Shown here one piece after another: positions 9,071 through 19,460 of a stretch of DNA of 64,000 nt (positions within the stretch are counted from its first letter, which is position 1; the number at the start of each line of letters is the position of its first letter). Under the pieces are notes generated by a model, which was not told where the DNA came from, ran no database searches, and saw nothing but the letters and a program-made list of their open reading frames with translations. A program made the translations under genes and the position numbers. Origin of the DNA: Byssothecium circinans (taxonomy: Eukaryota; Ascomycota; Dothideomycetes; Pleosporales; Massarinaceae); NCBI GenBank assembly GCA_010015675.1, contig ML976991.1, forward strand, positions 437,352 through 501,351, given 5' to 3'.

Positions 9071-10717
9071 TTCTTGATTGAGATATGGAAACCGTCCGCT
9101 GTTCCAGCTAAGCAAGTACCAGTACTTCGAAATGGCGGCAAACTTTGGGCCTGGAAACTTTGCGAGGGGATGAAGGACGAGATTGTAGAAGATTGAGTAA
9201 GAGATGTAGATGAAGAGCTAGGTGACGGCTATCAGCAAGGCTAGACGGCAAGTTTGAGCCCACCATTACTTACTATTGCCACAGCAGACAAAGCATAACC
9301 GCCCGTCGTGTGAGGCACCACGTCTGCCATTATTCTGGTAGCCATATCCAAGAGATGGGGATGAAAATAGTAGCAATCGATATCGTTCGAATTGAAGTAA
9401 GTAAATGAGGGAGATGGTACGGTTCGCGTTAGTATTTATACCAGGTGCTCTCCCATGACGAAGCCAAGCCGTGGATTTGAGGCCGCACAAGACATACATG
9501 CATGGCCAGCCAAGAAGACTCCCTGCTTTCCGAGAGTGCTAAGTCGGGGTCTGCATGGTATCGTTCAATAAATGTAGCTGTTGTTTCTGCCGGACAGTCA
9601 GGGAGCATATCTAGCTTCCTCAAACAGGTCTTTCATCATGCCCCGTGCGTTGCATATTCCCACGTCTCCCCAAACCGCAGCCCACTACCGGTACTAAACG
9701 GAGTAACATCGTTGGCTGCACGCATCCTTACCACTTGACCCACGAGATAGAATAATGTATGTAACCGCTTCCTCGTTGACTCGCTCGGCTTGCGGAAGAT
9801 GCAGGATCCGCCCCACACGGATGTATCTGCGGAGTGCGGAAGTGCTTGACAACTCGGTGCTTTACTAAGTAGGACCGAGTTTTGCCGGAGAGCGCTGAAG
9901 AACGCTTGGTCAGTGCAAAGACAGTATTTCTCTACCGTTGTACCTACCATGGTAGGTAGTCGTTAAAAAGTAAATATAACGACTATAAGGTGAAAATTTG
10001 CTCTCCATGTACTCGAGTGCCTTCGAATCGTGCAAATATGGCTTTTTGTTTCAGAAAAGATAAGGGCTTAAGCTCTACTTGGCCCTACTCGTGAGCACCG
10101 TATTCTCGCGGAGCGTAGTGGAAACCACTATTCCGACAGTCACGTGGAAATTCCACCCCCAGCCAATCAATAGAATTCTGCCGACTGTTTGGTGGGGCGC
10201 AACGAATCAGAGAGCTGTGGTACCCGTGTAGGGAACTGGTTGTATCAAGACGAACGTGCAGAGAGCCGCGCACCATGGTGTGCACGAAGCACAGCCACAT
10301 CTCGGGATCCCATGGCTATCGGAACATTTTCAAAACAACCAGTGCTTGGCAATGTTTCCAATTGGTTGGGCTCGGCAGATAGGACGACTGGGAATCACAG
10401 GCCGGGAGCCGGTGGCGGGAGGCGCCGCCCGCATTATCCGTCTTCCGTCGGCCCTTCACCATGTTTTCATCTCTTGGGCGGCAAAATGTGATGGTTGACT
10501 TTCCTATCCCGGTCGTGCCTTGGGAATGTGGCGTGATTCTGTTATCAGTTTATCAGACTCTTTATTGTGTGCTTGATGCGAAGCTACCATTGCAAAAAAG
10601 AGGAGTAATTTTGATATTTGGTTGTACAATGATCAAGGAACTCATGCATGTACAGTATAAAGAATTTTCGCTTTATGCCTCCGCTACCCGACCGGGAGCG
10701 TCGCGGCCAGCGTAATC
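9071..10717. other. Long stretch without a supportable gene
   Basis: About 1.6 kb with many short overlapping frames on both strands (up to about 100 codons, for example 9636-9950 minus and 10189-10491 plus). None shows a recognisable domain, conserved motif or convincing intron set. The 3' end may contain lost upstream parts of the hydrolase-like pseudogene that starts to be recognisable at about 10718. Confidence 0.4.
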
Positions 10718-11215
10718 TCGGGAGAGTGTCCGTTGCCCGGGTCAACCTTTTATGAAGAGATCAAAGGCACCCCGGAAGTCTTCCGCTTTGCATTCCATCA
10801 GATCCTAGACTTGCCTGAAGCTCTCATTGCTGGTCGGGATAAGATCTACCTTCAACATAATTCGACAAACTTTTATACAACAGTTGCGCAATGACACCAG
10901 CGGATCTGGACCAGTATATCATCGCCTATGCTCAGCCCGGCGCTATCAGAGCTTGAATTAATGTCTACCGTGTGTTGGCAAAGGACGCGAAGGAGAATCG
11001 AGAATGGCTCAAGGCCAATGGAAAGCCTCAAGGCATGCCTGTGCTGGGGATGGTTGGTAAAAAGCTGGAGTCGTTTCTCGCAGCGCTGACGGAGGACATG
11101 TTGAACGAGGTGCACGATGAGAGACAAGTTGAGTGAGGTATTTCTTGTTGAGGAGTCTAGCCACCACGTCGCCGAGTTCATGGGGTACTGGGGAAGCGAA
11201 ACTCGCCAAAATAGT
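10718..11215 (+). pseudogene. Broken alpha/beta-hydrolase (epoxide-hydrolase-like), C-terminal part
   Basis: Consecutive blocks in changing frames resemble the cap and C-terminal region of epoxide-hydrolase-type alpha/beta hydrolases: TFYEEIKGTPEVFRFAFHQI then LDLPEALIAGRDKIYLQH, a frameshift, then MTPADLDQYIIAYAQPGAIR. A TGA follows where the family has Gly, then INVYRVLAKDAKENREWL, MPVLGMVGKKLESFLAALTE and, after another shift, FLVEESSHHVAEFMGYW, which contains the region of the catalytic His. The N-terminal half with the nucleophile was not found. At least two frameshifts and one stop. Confidence 0.6.
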
Positions 11216-12377
11216 GGAGCAGGGAGCGTAGGCTAAGACGTGACCATTGGTAGGATGCATATACTCGCGCCACGCACCACCTCGCTTCGCTCGGCGACGC
11301 TTGATTCTGAATCCATCACAATCATTACAGTGCTGCATCAGTCTGGACTTCCCGTTAGTTCGAATTTGGTATTCAGCTAAGCCGCTGCTGCCTTCAGCTT
11401 TGATCTTGCGGAAACAACCTTCAAAATCTCTCTACGCGAGCGAACAGAGTCTTCCTATTTTGCATCATATACGCTACTCACTGCCACATTAGGCATTGAG
11501 GCTGCTTTACCGAAAGCTCTCAATTGTGCCGTACATCTCAGCTAGAAACATAGGCACGAGAACCTCAACGCCATCGTCTATCACCCTGCTTTGCACTGTG
11601 AATTTCGAGCGATTTCACATTTAGGAGGCATTGTGGAGAGCTGTATTCGTGTTCGACATGCTTAAAAACGGTACTTTCGGCGCCATACGAGATGTTCGGC
11701 AGAGCTTGCCCTTCGCAGGAGCGTTACTCGCCCAATTTCATATCCAGGTGGGTTGTGGTGCGTACAACGGGTCACACCCGTCACTAAGGTGACAGTACTC
11801 TAGCTGAATAAAGACTGGTGAAATGCCAGGCTGAGCTTTCACCTGCATATGTAAAACGTTTTCGGCCAATAGAAGGTAGCCACTGGATAGGCGAATATAT
11901 CGTGGAAACACGCAAGCCTCGCAATTGGAAGCTGGACAAACCATTGGAAGGAACAGCCGTCTACGAGATCGAGATTTTGCTATCATACCCTGCATATGGA
12001 CGTTGCTCATCGCATGAACAGCACTTCGCAACATTGGTCCCCTCCCTGAGCGGAGCGTGATTGATGTCAGCCATCCTTGTTCGAGTCTCGTGGATCAAGC
12101 CGCGATCGCGACCGAAAGGTTGTTTGTTTTGAAAGGGTCCTCGCGATGCGGACAAGGAGATCTCTGCAGTCAGTTTCCTCAGCCAGCCACACGCCATCCT
12201 TCCAGTGGGCGTTGTGATGGCTTACAGGGGTGTGTGTGGTTGGAAGTCCCCCAAAGCAAGTATAAGAACCCATCACCCACCGCCAGAAAGATTAGCATCA
12301 AGACAGCTCTAGCATCAACCAACACTTCATCACTACTATAACTTTCTCTTCCCAAGACTCACAGACGTCAAACTTTC
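11216..12377. other. Intergenic; promoter of the 12378 gene at its end
   Basis: No gene is supported across about 1.1 kb; an 80-codon frame at 11818-12060 has no recognisable domain. TATAAG at about 12260-12265 lies roughly 115 bp before the next start codon and is a plausible TATA element. Confidence 0.4.
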
Positions 12378-13153
12378 ATGATGGGTGGCAACAGCACTAC
12401 CGTGAATAACACGAATACAATCATCAATATCAATCAGTCGGCCCCAAACCCGCCAACCCCCAACTTCATCGAGACTATGCTTGGATGGGCCAACAACCTC
12501 AACAGCGGCTCACCCTTCCCAGTGAGTCCCTCTTTGTATTGTCATCGTTACTCTACTGATCAAGTCCAACACAGATCACCGGAGACCCAGCAAAAGACCT
12601 ACCTACACTCCAGACCGCCGTCCAGCAGATCGCCGCCGCCTACTTCCAGCAAAAGTACAACTACGGCTGGAACGGCCCCAACACCACGCCGCCCAACTAC
12701 AACAACGGCGACATCTTCGACACTCCCAGCGACTTCACCAACGTAGCTCAGAACGTCATAAACGTCAGCATCAATACCTACGTGACAAATGACCTTTTCC
12801 CCAGCAGCTCCAAGATTCCGCATTGGGCCATCAAACAAGTCCGCGGCGACCTAGCAACCTGGATCCAGAACGTCGCCAAGAACCCTGTCATCGTGGGATG
12901 GCAGATCGATCCGTACACTAGGTACTACACCGACCCGGACGGCAAGGTCAATCTGGCTGTTGATGCTCAGACGATTTGGACGGTGGTGACGGCTTTGGAT
13001 CAGAATGGCAATCAGCAGAAGACTTTGTTCTTGGAGTTTGTGGGTGTTTACTATGGTGTCAAAGCTACCGTCGACCTCACTCCTCCGGGGCATGGTGGTG
13101 ATGGAAAGAACGCCCCTCTTGCCCTGGAGGAGAAGGTCAAAGAGCTTGAGTAG
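12378..13153 (+). CDS. Unknown 240-aa protein, intact
   Basis: Two exons (12378-12521, 12575-13153) with a 53-nt GTGAGT...CACAG intron give 240 aa. The N-terminus is Asn/Thr-rich (TTVNNTNTIININQ) and Pro-rich, with no signal peptide or membrane segment. The middle and C-terminal region contains HWAIKQVRGDLATWIQ and QTIWTVVTALDQNG, and looks like a folded alpha/beta domain with a charged tail (LEEKVKELE). I do not recognise the family. Two adjacent ATGs open the frame and I took the first. The unbroken frame and clean intron stand out in a region where most genes are damaged. Confidence 0.65.
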
Positions 13154-14019
13154 GACATGATAGAGTGTTTGTGGGAAGACCTTGTGGCACTTTGGCAAAC
13201 ACAGACTATGGGAAGTGCTGCGAGATGTTTGACACTTGGCTGCACAATCGTGGATGTAATTGGGTCGCTGTGCATTTATTTCATGGTTTCCTCGTTCTTC
13301 AGGGGATACTGTCACTACCTCTGTATTAAGATGACAGAATCATCACACTCCTTCGCAGTGAAATTGGCTTACAGCGTAACAAATTGGATATACATCCATG
13401 AGCGAGCATTTCCCTCTTCCCTTTACTGAAAAACGATCATTCCAATAGATTAAGCATTCAGTTTTGAACGCTTTGGTTCAACCTTTTGACATGACTTGGC
13501 AGGGCCGTTCCGTGTCTAGCAGCCAACAGCATCCAGTTCTCCACGAGCTCTTGAAACAACACCAATCCAGTCAGTAACTACACTGATGCCCTAGACTAAC
13601 AATCCTTTCTCATTTCCACGGAGCCAATTAGCCAGGATCTCTTTCGCCACTCTTCTATAAGCCACCCGAGTCTCTGTTCCCTTACGACACATATTCGACG
13701 TCGTTATCAAATTCAATCTTTCCGAAGTCTTTCCAACAAGAGGACTCATGTTTAACCCATAATTCTCCATCAGAACATCTACCGCTGCGCTGTAGATCAG
13801 TCTCTTTAGCTGTTATTCCCACACTCTCAACCAAACTTCTTCAACAACCCTTTTACGTAATATGCATCCGGCGATCGGGTGAGTTCGGAAAGAAGACAAT
13901 CTTGGGGATGGAACTAGAGCCTTTGAAAACAAAACCCTAACAAAAAACCGGCCAAAGATAGAGACAGTGGGATGCTTTGCAGCTAGTACCTAAAGAAATA
14001 TGCCTTAAAGCTTACCACC
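13154..14019. other. Intergenic between convergent genes
   Basis: Holds the 3' flank of the 12378 gene and of the minus-strand NmrA-like gene. No further gene was recognised. Confidence 0.4.
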
Positions 14020-14892
14020 TTAGGACCCAACAATCTCCTTTTCCACCGCCTTCTTGACTTGATTTTCAAGTGTCTCCATCCCTGGGTCCCCAATCTTCCC
14101 GTTATCTCTCTTCTCGTACAACGTCCCTCCTTCCGTCCAAATCCGTCTCAGCGTATACACGGTCGCGAGCGGATCACCTTTCTCCCAATCCTCTTTCCTC
14201 CCCTTCTTCAATGCATCCAAAGATGTATACTTCACCTCCCACTTCGCCTCAGTCTGCCTCTCAAACTCCTTCAAGATTTCATGCGGCGTCGTCGTGAAAC
14301 TATTGACTTTCAACGTCCTCTCTTTCTCCTTCGCCGGTACCTTCAGCGCAGCAACGAGGAGTTTCCCAACATCTGCCATGCTCGTGAAAGAGACTTTGTC
14401 GTCGCCGCTGCCTAATAGAACGGCTTTGTGTTCTTTGGGATTGAAACTACCGACTTCTCCGGCTTTTCCGGGGAGTTTTCCGAAGTAGAGATCCGAGTAT
14501 GGGCCTGTGACTAGGTAGGTTATGTGAAGTTTCTTGATGTTGGTGCGGATGTGGGCGCGGACTTTGAGTTTAAGTTGGTGAGGTGGCTCGGTCGAGGAGG
14601 TGGGGGAGTACTCGATGTCAGTGCCGTATTCAGACGGGTAGACTGGGTTTAAAGTGATTCATGTTAGAGGACGCTTTATGTTGAGCTTCGAAAGGGGGAA
14701 GGACGTACAGGTGTGGATCGTGGAAGAGCGTTCGGCGATGTCAAGTAGGTTGGAGTTGCGGCCATCGCGAGTGGATGGAGGGCCATGAGGGCCAAGTTTG
14801 TAGCTGTTATTACTAATATCTTGCTTCACACGGGATGAATCCTCTAGGTATGTGCTTTTCACATGCTCGCTTGGTTAAGGTCGCACACAGCG

Positions 14893-14899
14893 TATAAAT
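14893..14899 (+). promoter_or_regulatory. TATA-like box inside the insert
   Basis: tataaat, about 59 bp upstream of the ATG at 14958 and followed by a pyrimidine-rich tract, the usual spacing and composition of a fungal core promoter and leader. Confidence 0.35.
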
Positions 14900-14957
14900 T
14901 CGAGCTCTCACCCATCTTCCTTCTTCCTTCTTCGTCCACACCTTGCATACTCTTATC

Positions 14958-15110
14958 ATGGCTTCCCAGTCCCCTTTCAAGATGAAGAATCCTTCGGCTA
15001 TACTCATCCCCCATCCTGAGTATAGCTATTTCAAGAACATTTGGCCACTTCCTCCAGCAACCAAGGAAGAACTCCTGGATTTCCAGCAGAAGCTTGATGA
15101 TGTCAAGTAG
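14958..15110 (+). CDS. Possible 50-aa small protein carried by the insert
   Basis: ATG at 14958 opens 50 codons beginning MASQSPFKMKNPSAILIPHP; TAG is at 15108-15110. The stop is supplied by the flanking direct repeat gatgtcaagtag, so the insert frame ends exactly at the host gene junction. No signal peptide, membrane segment or known domain is visible. A TATA-like box and a pyrimidine-rich leader precede it. It could be a transferred small gene, the end of a larger source gene, or a chance frame. It runs opposite to the disrupted NmrA-like gene. Confidence 0.3.
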   Translation: MASQSPFKMKNPSAILIPHPEYSYFKNIWPLPPATKEELLDFQQKLDDVK

Positions 15111-15534
15111 GGCGATTTGAGTAAGGATTACATTGCGGCCTAGGGCAGAGATGACGGTATCGAAGCCTACAGTCTTTGCGTCAATTTCTTCAATGGCTTT
15201 GATTTGGAATAAGGATAACCTTCTTTCTTGGCGTCTGATGTCGTGGTTGCTACTGAGGATGGGAAAAGGGGGGAAAGCATAGCCTATACTTACCCTCGTA
15301 AGCCTTCGCAATATCCGCCTCTGAATTCACATCGCCAACCACGACCTCCACACCCTCGGCTTTCACTCTATCGAGTACATCTTTCTTCTTCTCTGCCGTG
15401 CCTTGAGACGTGAAGATGCCGATTTTTTCGAAGCTCGCTTTCTCGTCGATCAGCGCTTGAAGAATGAACTTCCTAATCACGCCCGTCGAGCCGAATAGGA
15501 GCACCTTTCTTGGTATTGGCGATTCTGAAGCCAT

Positions 15535-16521
15535 GTTGTGTATGAGCGTGAGAACGGGACTGCGATTCCAACAACTGATGATCAGTCAGTCCATTGCTTC
15601 GAACATGAGCGCTGGTCTTGACTAATTTGAGTTGATGATTGAGTCGTTTTGGGGCGTATTGTGTTGGCGGAAAGGTACAATGCGGGGCTATGAAGCGGTA
15701 GGCGCGGAGTCCGAAAAAGAAGCCAGCGACGCGTAGCCTCAATAATGTAGGCGTAGACTTGCGTGGCACAATGGCAGAGGTAGCAGATAGGAAAGCGATG
15801 GCTGAGGAGTGTTGAAGTATCTCGCAATCCCGCTGGTGTTCGTTTGATCTAGCATTCGCAGGTACCGACACCGTCCACTTTATACCGTCTGCAGCCTCGT
15901 ACTTCTCAGCACGCCATTTACGTGGTCACGTCACCTACACGCCCTCCCACTTCCAAGGTTGACGGATTGGGTCCTATCTAGAGGAAGATGGGCAAGATTG
16001 TAGCTGGGATGGCGCTTTCTCATGCGCCAAGTGCGTAGCTAGGTATTGTCTTATCCCACATTACATGTTACTTCCTAAGAAAGGAGCAGGAGCCCTTGGT
16101 CGCACGGAAATTACACCACCACATCAACGTGAATCCACCGGAAAAGCAACTCACGACCTCGACATGACAATCGAAGAAGCCAACTTACCTAGGCGGACGC
16201 CGTCTTCGCTTCTCTCGATGACTACTACGAAAACTGCTCCCGTATGCACATGCCCACGAGACCCGGTAATATTCCTTCCCGCTACGTTGGTTAGGGAATT
16301 CTTTCGAGAAGATGCCATGTTGCCACTGTTCAGTAAAACACTTGGGAAATTGAAAGGTCTTGCTATCAAACACTGTCAAACAGACCGCCGCTTTCACGCG
16401 CGCTCCAAGCACAAACGCTAGGGTCTCAAAGCGACCTATACAATACAGTACTAATTCGCACACTTGCAAAGCAACCGATGATGCACGGCGAACTGCTCAC
16501 CTGCAATCTGATACAATCACG
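15535..16521. other. Divergent intergenic region
   Basis: Lies between the minus-strand NmrA-like gene and the plus-strand P-loop ATPase pseudogene. Open frames of 60-130 codons occur but show no domain or splice pattern. Confidence 0.4.
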
Positions 16522-18062
16522 ATGACTTCTGCACCACCGTCAGCCGAGCTGCAAGAGTACCAGCGCCTACTTTCCACTCCAGCGACCAGCAAATCAGACG
16601 CCCAAGCCGACACCGAGAACGAGCACATAAAAACATCCCCACTAGTCTGGTGGGACGTGAAAGAGAAAACAGCAGACACGAACTTCCAACAATACGGAGT
16701 CCTCGGCCATATCCCCTCTGCAACTTCGCCCGCCTCAAGAGAGAGTATGAAACCCATTCTCCTCAGCACCAACGCGCCATGGTCTGCCTTTCTATGCGGC
16801 TCCCAAGGCTCCAGAAAATCGTACACGCTGTCATGTATGCTCGAAAACTGCTTACTGAAAGACGAGACAATTGGGAGGAATCCAAAGCCACTGGCTGGCA
16901 TCGTGTTTCATTATGACAGTTTGCAGGGTAGTGGGGTACGTGAGGCTGCGTACATGTGTGAGCGAGTTGAGACTAGGGTCCTTGTAAGCGAGAGCAATTA
17001 TGGAAGGTTGAAGAAGCTTTATGAAGAGATGGCGGAGAAGAAGGGCGGGAGCGTAGTTGTGGAGAAGCTGAAGTCGCATTCTGGACATTTGGATACGGAG
17101 AGAATGAAGACGCTGATGGTGGTGGGGAAGGAGGGCGAGATGCCGCTGTATATGCATGTAAGTGTACATACGCGTATTTTTTATCCAAGATTTCGAATAC
17201 ACGACCTTCAAAGCCAAACTAGGCAAAAAGGGCCTGGCTTCACGGACAAGCAGTAAATGCCCCTTAATATGCGAATCGACCTCCTGGAAAGCTTCCTAAT
17301 CATTAAGAGCGCTAAGAAGAATCGCGATATCCTCACCGGCACTCCTGGTGTGCTCACCATCATCGATCTCACGGATCCCGTCATTGACGCTGATTTCTCC
17401 TGCGTGCTCTTCGATATCTGTCTATCCATCTTCCTCTCGCAAACAAAATGTAGCAAGATCATCGCACTGGATGAAGCACATAACTACATGACAGCAAGCA
17501 GTGCCGCAGAAAACCAGTTCACGTGACCATTGCTAAAGACCATTCGAGAGCAGCGGCATTTGGGCGCCCGAGCCGTCATCGCAACGCAAGAACCTACCAT
17601 TAATACAGCGTTGCTTGATCTGTGCAGTATTGCGATGACGCATAGGTGCATCGGTGCACGAGTCCTGCTTGGTTTACCATCTTAAAGAAACACGTTGCGG
17701 GGTTATTCCTGGTTGATGGGAAGGGGAACGAGGAAGGGGAAGGGCAGGAGGGTAGTGGAGAAGGGGATGTTTTCCGGAGGATTGTGAGGTTGGGTTTGGG
17801 AGAGAGTTTGTTGTTTTGTCCGATGGCTGCAGTGGCGGTTGGTGAGAAAGATAGTGAGGTGAAGAAGATGGAACATGGATTTGTGAGGGTGAAGACTAGG
17901 AAAAGGGTTACTGCTGATGGTGGGGTTACGAGACTTGCGGAAGATTTGGGGTTGCTGGGATTAGTGATGATTAGTCTCGCTAGAGTACAGAAATATGAAG
18001 AGCTGATTGTACTGGACGGGGGTCCTCGAGGTCTTTTACAGGCTGATAGGATATTGGATTAA
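16522..18062 (+). pseudogene. Broken VirB4/HerA-like P-loop ATPase
   Basis: ATG 16522 opens MTSAPPSAELQEYQRLLSTP. The Walker A loop reads GSQGSRKSYT, with Arg where GxxGxGKS/T needs Gly. Downstream come FEYTTFKAKLGKKG, a 1-nt shift, FTDKQ with TAA at 17254-17256, MPLNMRIDLLESFLIIK, the Walker B segment KIIALDEAHNYM, a TGA at 17524-17526, then LLKTIREQRHLGARAVIATQ and IAMTHR. An 8-bp near-duplication (ggtgcatc/ggtgcacg, near 17645-17660) shifts the frame; TSPAWFTILKKHVAGLFLVD then continues to the stop at 18062. The order matches a fungal family of HerA/VirB4-like ATPases of unknown role. Two stops, at least two frameshifts and a lost Walker A Gly make it non-functional. Confidence 0.7.
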
Positions 18063-18130
18063 CTACATATTGAACTCCTTTGAAATAAACCGACATCACG
18101 ACCACCTTATATCCTCTACATAGCTCTTCC

Positions 18131-18931
18131 CTAGCCACTCCAGACAACAGGGCCTGGGGGCTTATACGTATCAGGCGCCTGAGAAATCTTGTTCAAATCA
18201 ACCAAGATTCCGGGATCAGCACTCTTGTATGCTCCAGGGAACGATGCAAGAGGGCCGGGAGATCCGCTGCCACCGCCTGTGATCTTGATCTGTGAGCACG
18301 AGAGATAGAACTGCGCTTTATTTGCTTGAGATGCCATATGAAGGGCAATGTGCTCAACACGGAGGAGGTAGTCGCCGTTTGGAGTAGCATTGGGAATAGT
18401 TGCGTTGGCGGTTTTGTACTCATCTGGGATTCAGTCAATATCACTGTTGTTTTATGAGAACGTATAAAAAGGCGTACTCTGCGCAGGCCAGCTCATCTGC
18501 TTTTGCGAATTCACGCTCGGCATTGTCGTCCCGATCTTGAACCACACTGCGCCCGATCCATCCCAGCTCGTCACCGACGCTCCCGAAGGCACTTTGGCGA
18601 GGTAGTACTGCGTCGGCCCTGGGTGGTTCACTTGTTGAGTCGAGATATAGTGAATTGTTGAGCCAGCAGGTACAGTCGCAACGTTGGCGGCATTGCCAGA
18701 CTGGTAACAACGGATGTCGGCTGCGGTCGGGTTCTCGATGCCTTGTTTGGATTCGGCATTTTTTGTTTTGCGGGTTGCGGACCAGTCTTTGTCTTCGGCG
18801 GCTTTGCCATCGACGAAGAGCCTAGGGAAGGTGTCTGGGAAGTCAGTGATGCACGGTGCTGGAGTTGGGGAAGACGTACAGTGAGCCTGCACCGTCGTAG
18901 CGGCAAGCAGCAAACTTGTGAGCAACTTCAT
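18131..18931 (-). CDS. AA9 lytic polysaccharide monooxygenase (GH61 type), secreted
   Basis: Three exons (18880-18931, 18478-18834, 18131-18423) give 233 aa. The signal peptide (residues 1-16, ending TTVQA) is cut before His17, which becomes the N-terminal copper ligand ([12 protein letters not shown]). The second copper His is His88 in [12 protein letters not shown]; Gln174 and the axial Tyr176 lie in AQFYLSCSQ; Cys60 and Cys179 probably form the usual disulfide. The C-terminus [11 protein letters not shown] is characteristic. No carbohydrate-binding module or linker is present. AA9 enzymes oxidatively cleave cellulose and related glucans using Cu, a reductant and peroxide or oxygen. All splice sites are canonical and no lesion was seen. 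A TATA-like element lies about 70 bp upstream. Confidence 0.95.
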
Positions 18932-18996
18932 TTTCGAATCACTCTTTCCTTTGAAGCGATATTAAAGTAACGAGCGGCGTCATGCTGCGCGGTGAC

Positions 18997-19007
18997 CTTA
19001 TATTTGA
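18997..19007 (-). promoter_or_regulatory. TATA-like element of the AA9 gene
   Basis: Minus-strand caaatataagg about 65-75 bp before the start codon at 18931, a normal position for a TATA box in a strongly regulated secreted-enzyme gene. Confidence 0.4.
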
Positions 19008-19244
19008 GGATCTGCTGCTGCTTCGGGAGTGGTGATGCATCGAGGCAATATACAGATGTCTTGAGATAGGTGGTAGAGTTTGTCTCTTTACAAAAGTTTG
19101 CGATGGACGGATCTGGTGATGCTGTTTCCTACCAATCAACGTACGAGTATTTGATGAAAGCCCGTCTCGAATAGGAATTTTCCGAAGCAGGAATTTAGGC
19201 TGCAGAGCCAAGTGCCGGCACTGTGATGACTGTTTCTATCATAT

Positions 19245-19460
19245 GAATAGGACTTAGAGCGACTGTATATTGATTTTGCCTTCCAGCGTGTCGTTGAACT
19301 TCTGGGAGTATTCGATGCCGTGAAGTTCCAAGTTGAATCATTGTTGATTGATAGCTTCTTTGACACGATTGATGCGTTGGCGAAGTTTGAGAAATTCTAG
19401 GTTATCATGCTGTTCCGAATCTATCGACGCACAGTACAGACAATCCAATTTCGCGTAAAG
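19245..19460 (-). pseudogene. Short coding relic with an in-frame TGA
   Basis: The minus strand reads LDCLYCASIDSEQHDNLEFL, then KLRQRINRVKEAINQQ, a TGA (19338-19340), FNLELHGIEYSQKFNDTLEG and a TAA soon after. The charged, helical, stop-interrupted frame looks like an exon remnant; CGA-to-TGA would explain the first stop. No start, splice sites or family were recognised. Confidence 0.35.

Larger units (their letters stand above)
14737..15110. repeat. 362-bp insertion flanked by 12-bp direct repeats, inside the NmrA-like gene
   Basis: gatgtcaagtag occurs at 14737-14748 and 15099-15110. The NmrA-like coding sequence reads up to one copy and resumes, in phase, from the other; the unit is 362 bp, which is not a multiple of three. 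The repeat could be a target-site duplication or microhomology used in repair. The insert has no terminal inverted repeats and no poly-A. It carries its own TATA-like box and a plus-strand ORF. Confidence 0.7.
14020..15534 (-). pseudogene. NmrA-like / isoflavone-reductase-like oxidoreductase interrupted by a 362-bp insert
   Basis: Exon 1 (15534-15294) starts MASESPIPRKVLLFGSTGVI, where the nucleotide-binding loop should be GxTGxxG; the last Gly is Arg (VIRKF). A 127-nt intron leads to exon 2 (from 15166), GFDTVISALGRNVILTQIAL. The frame then breaks at gatgtcaagtag (15099-15110 on the plus strand), which recurs at 14737-14748. Taking out one copy and the 362-bp interval joins LLDIAERSSTIHT and, through a GTACGT intron with a CTAAC branch point, exon 3 (14642-14020) [20 protein letters not shown]. 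The joined frame is 320 codons, a normal family length. The family is NAD(P)H-dependent atypical short-chain reductases and redox sensors. Both the insert and the Gly-to-Arg change argue against function. Confidence 0.75.
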
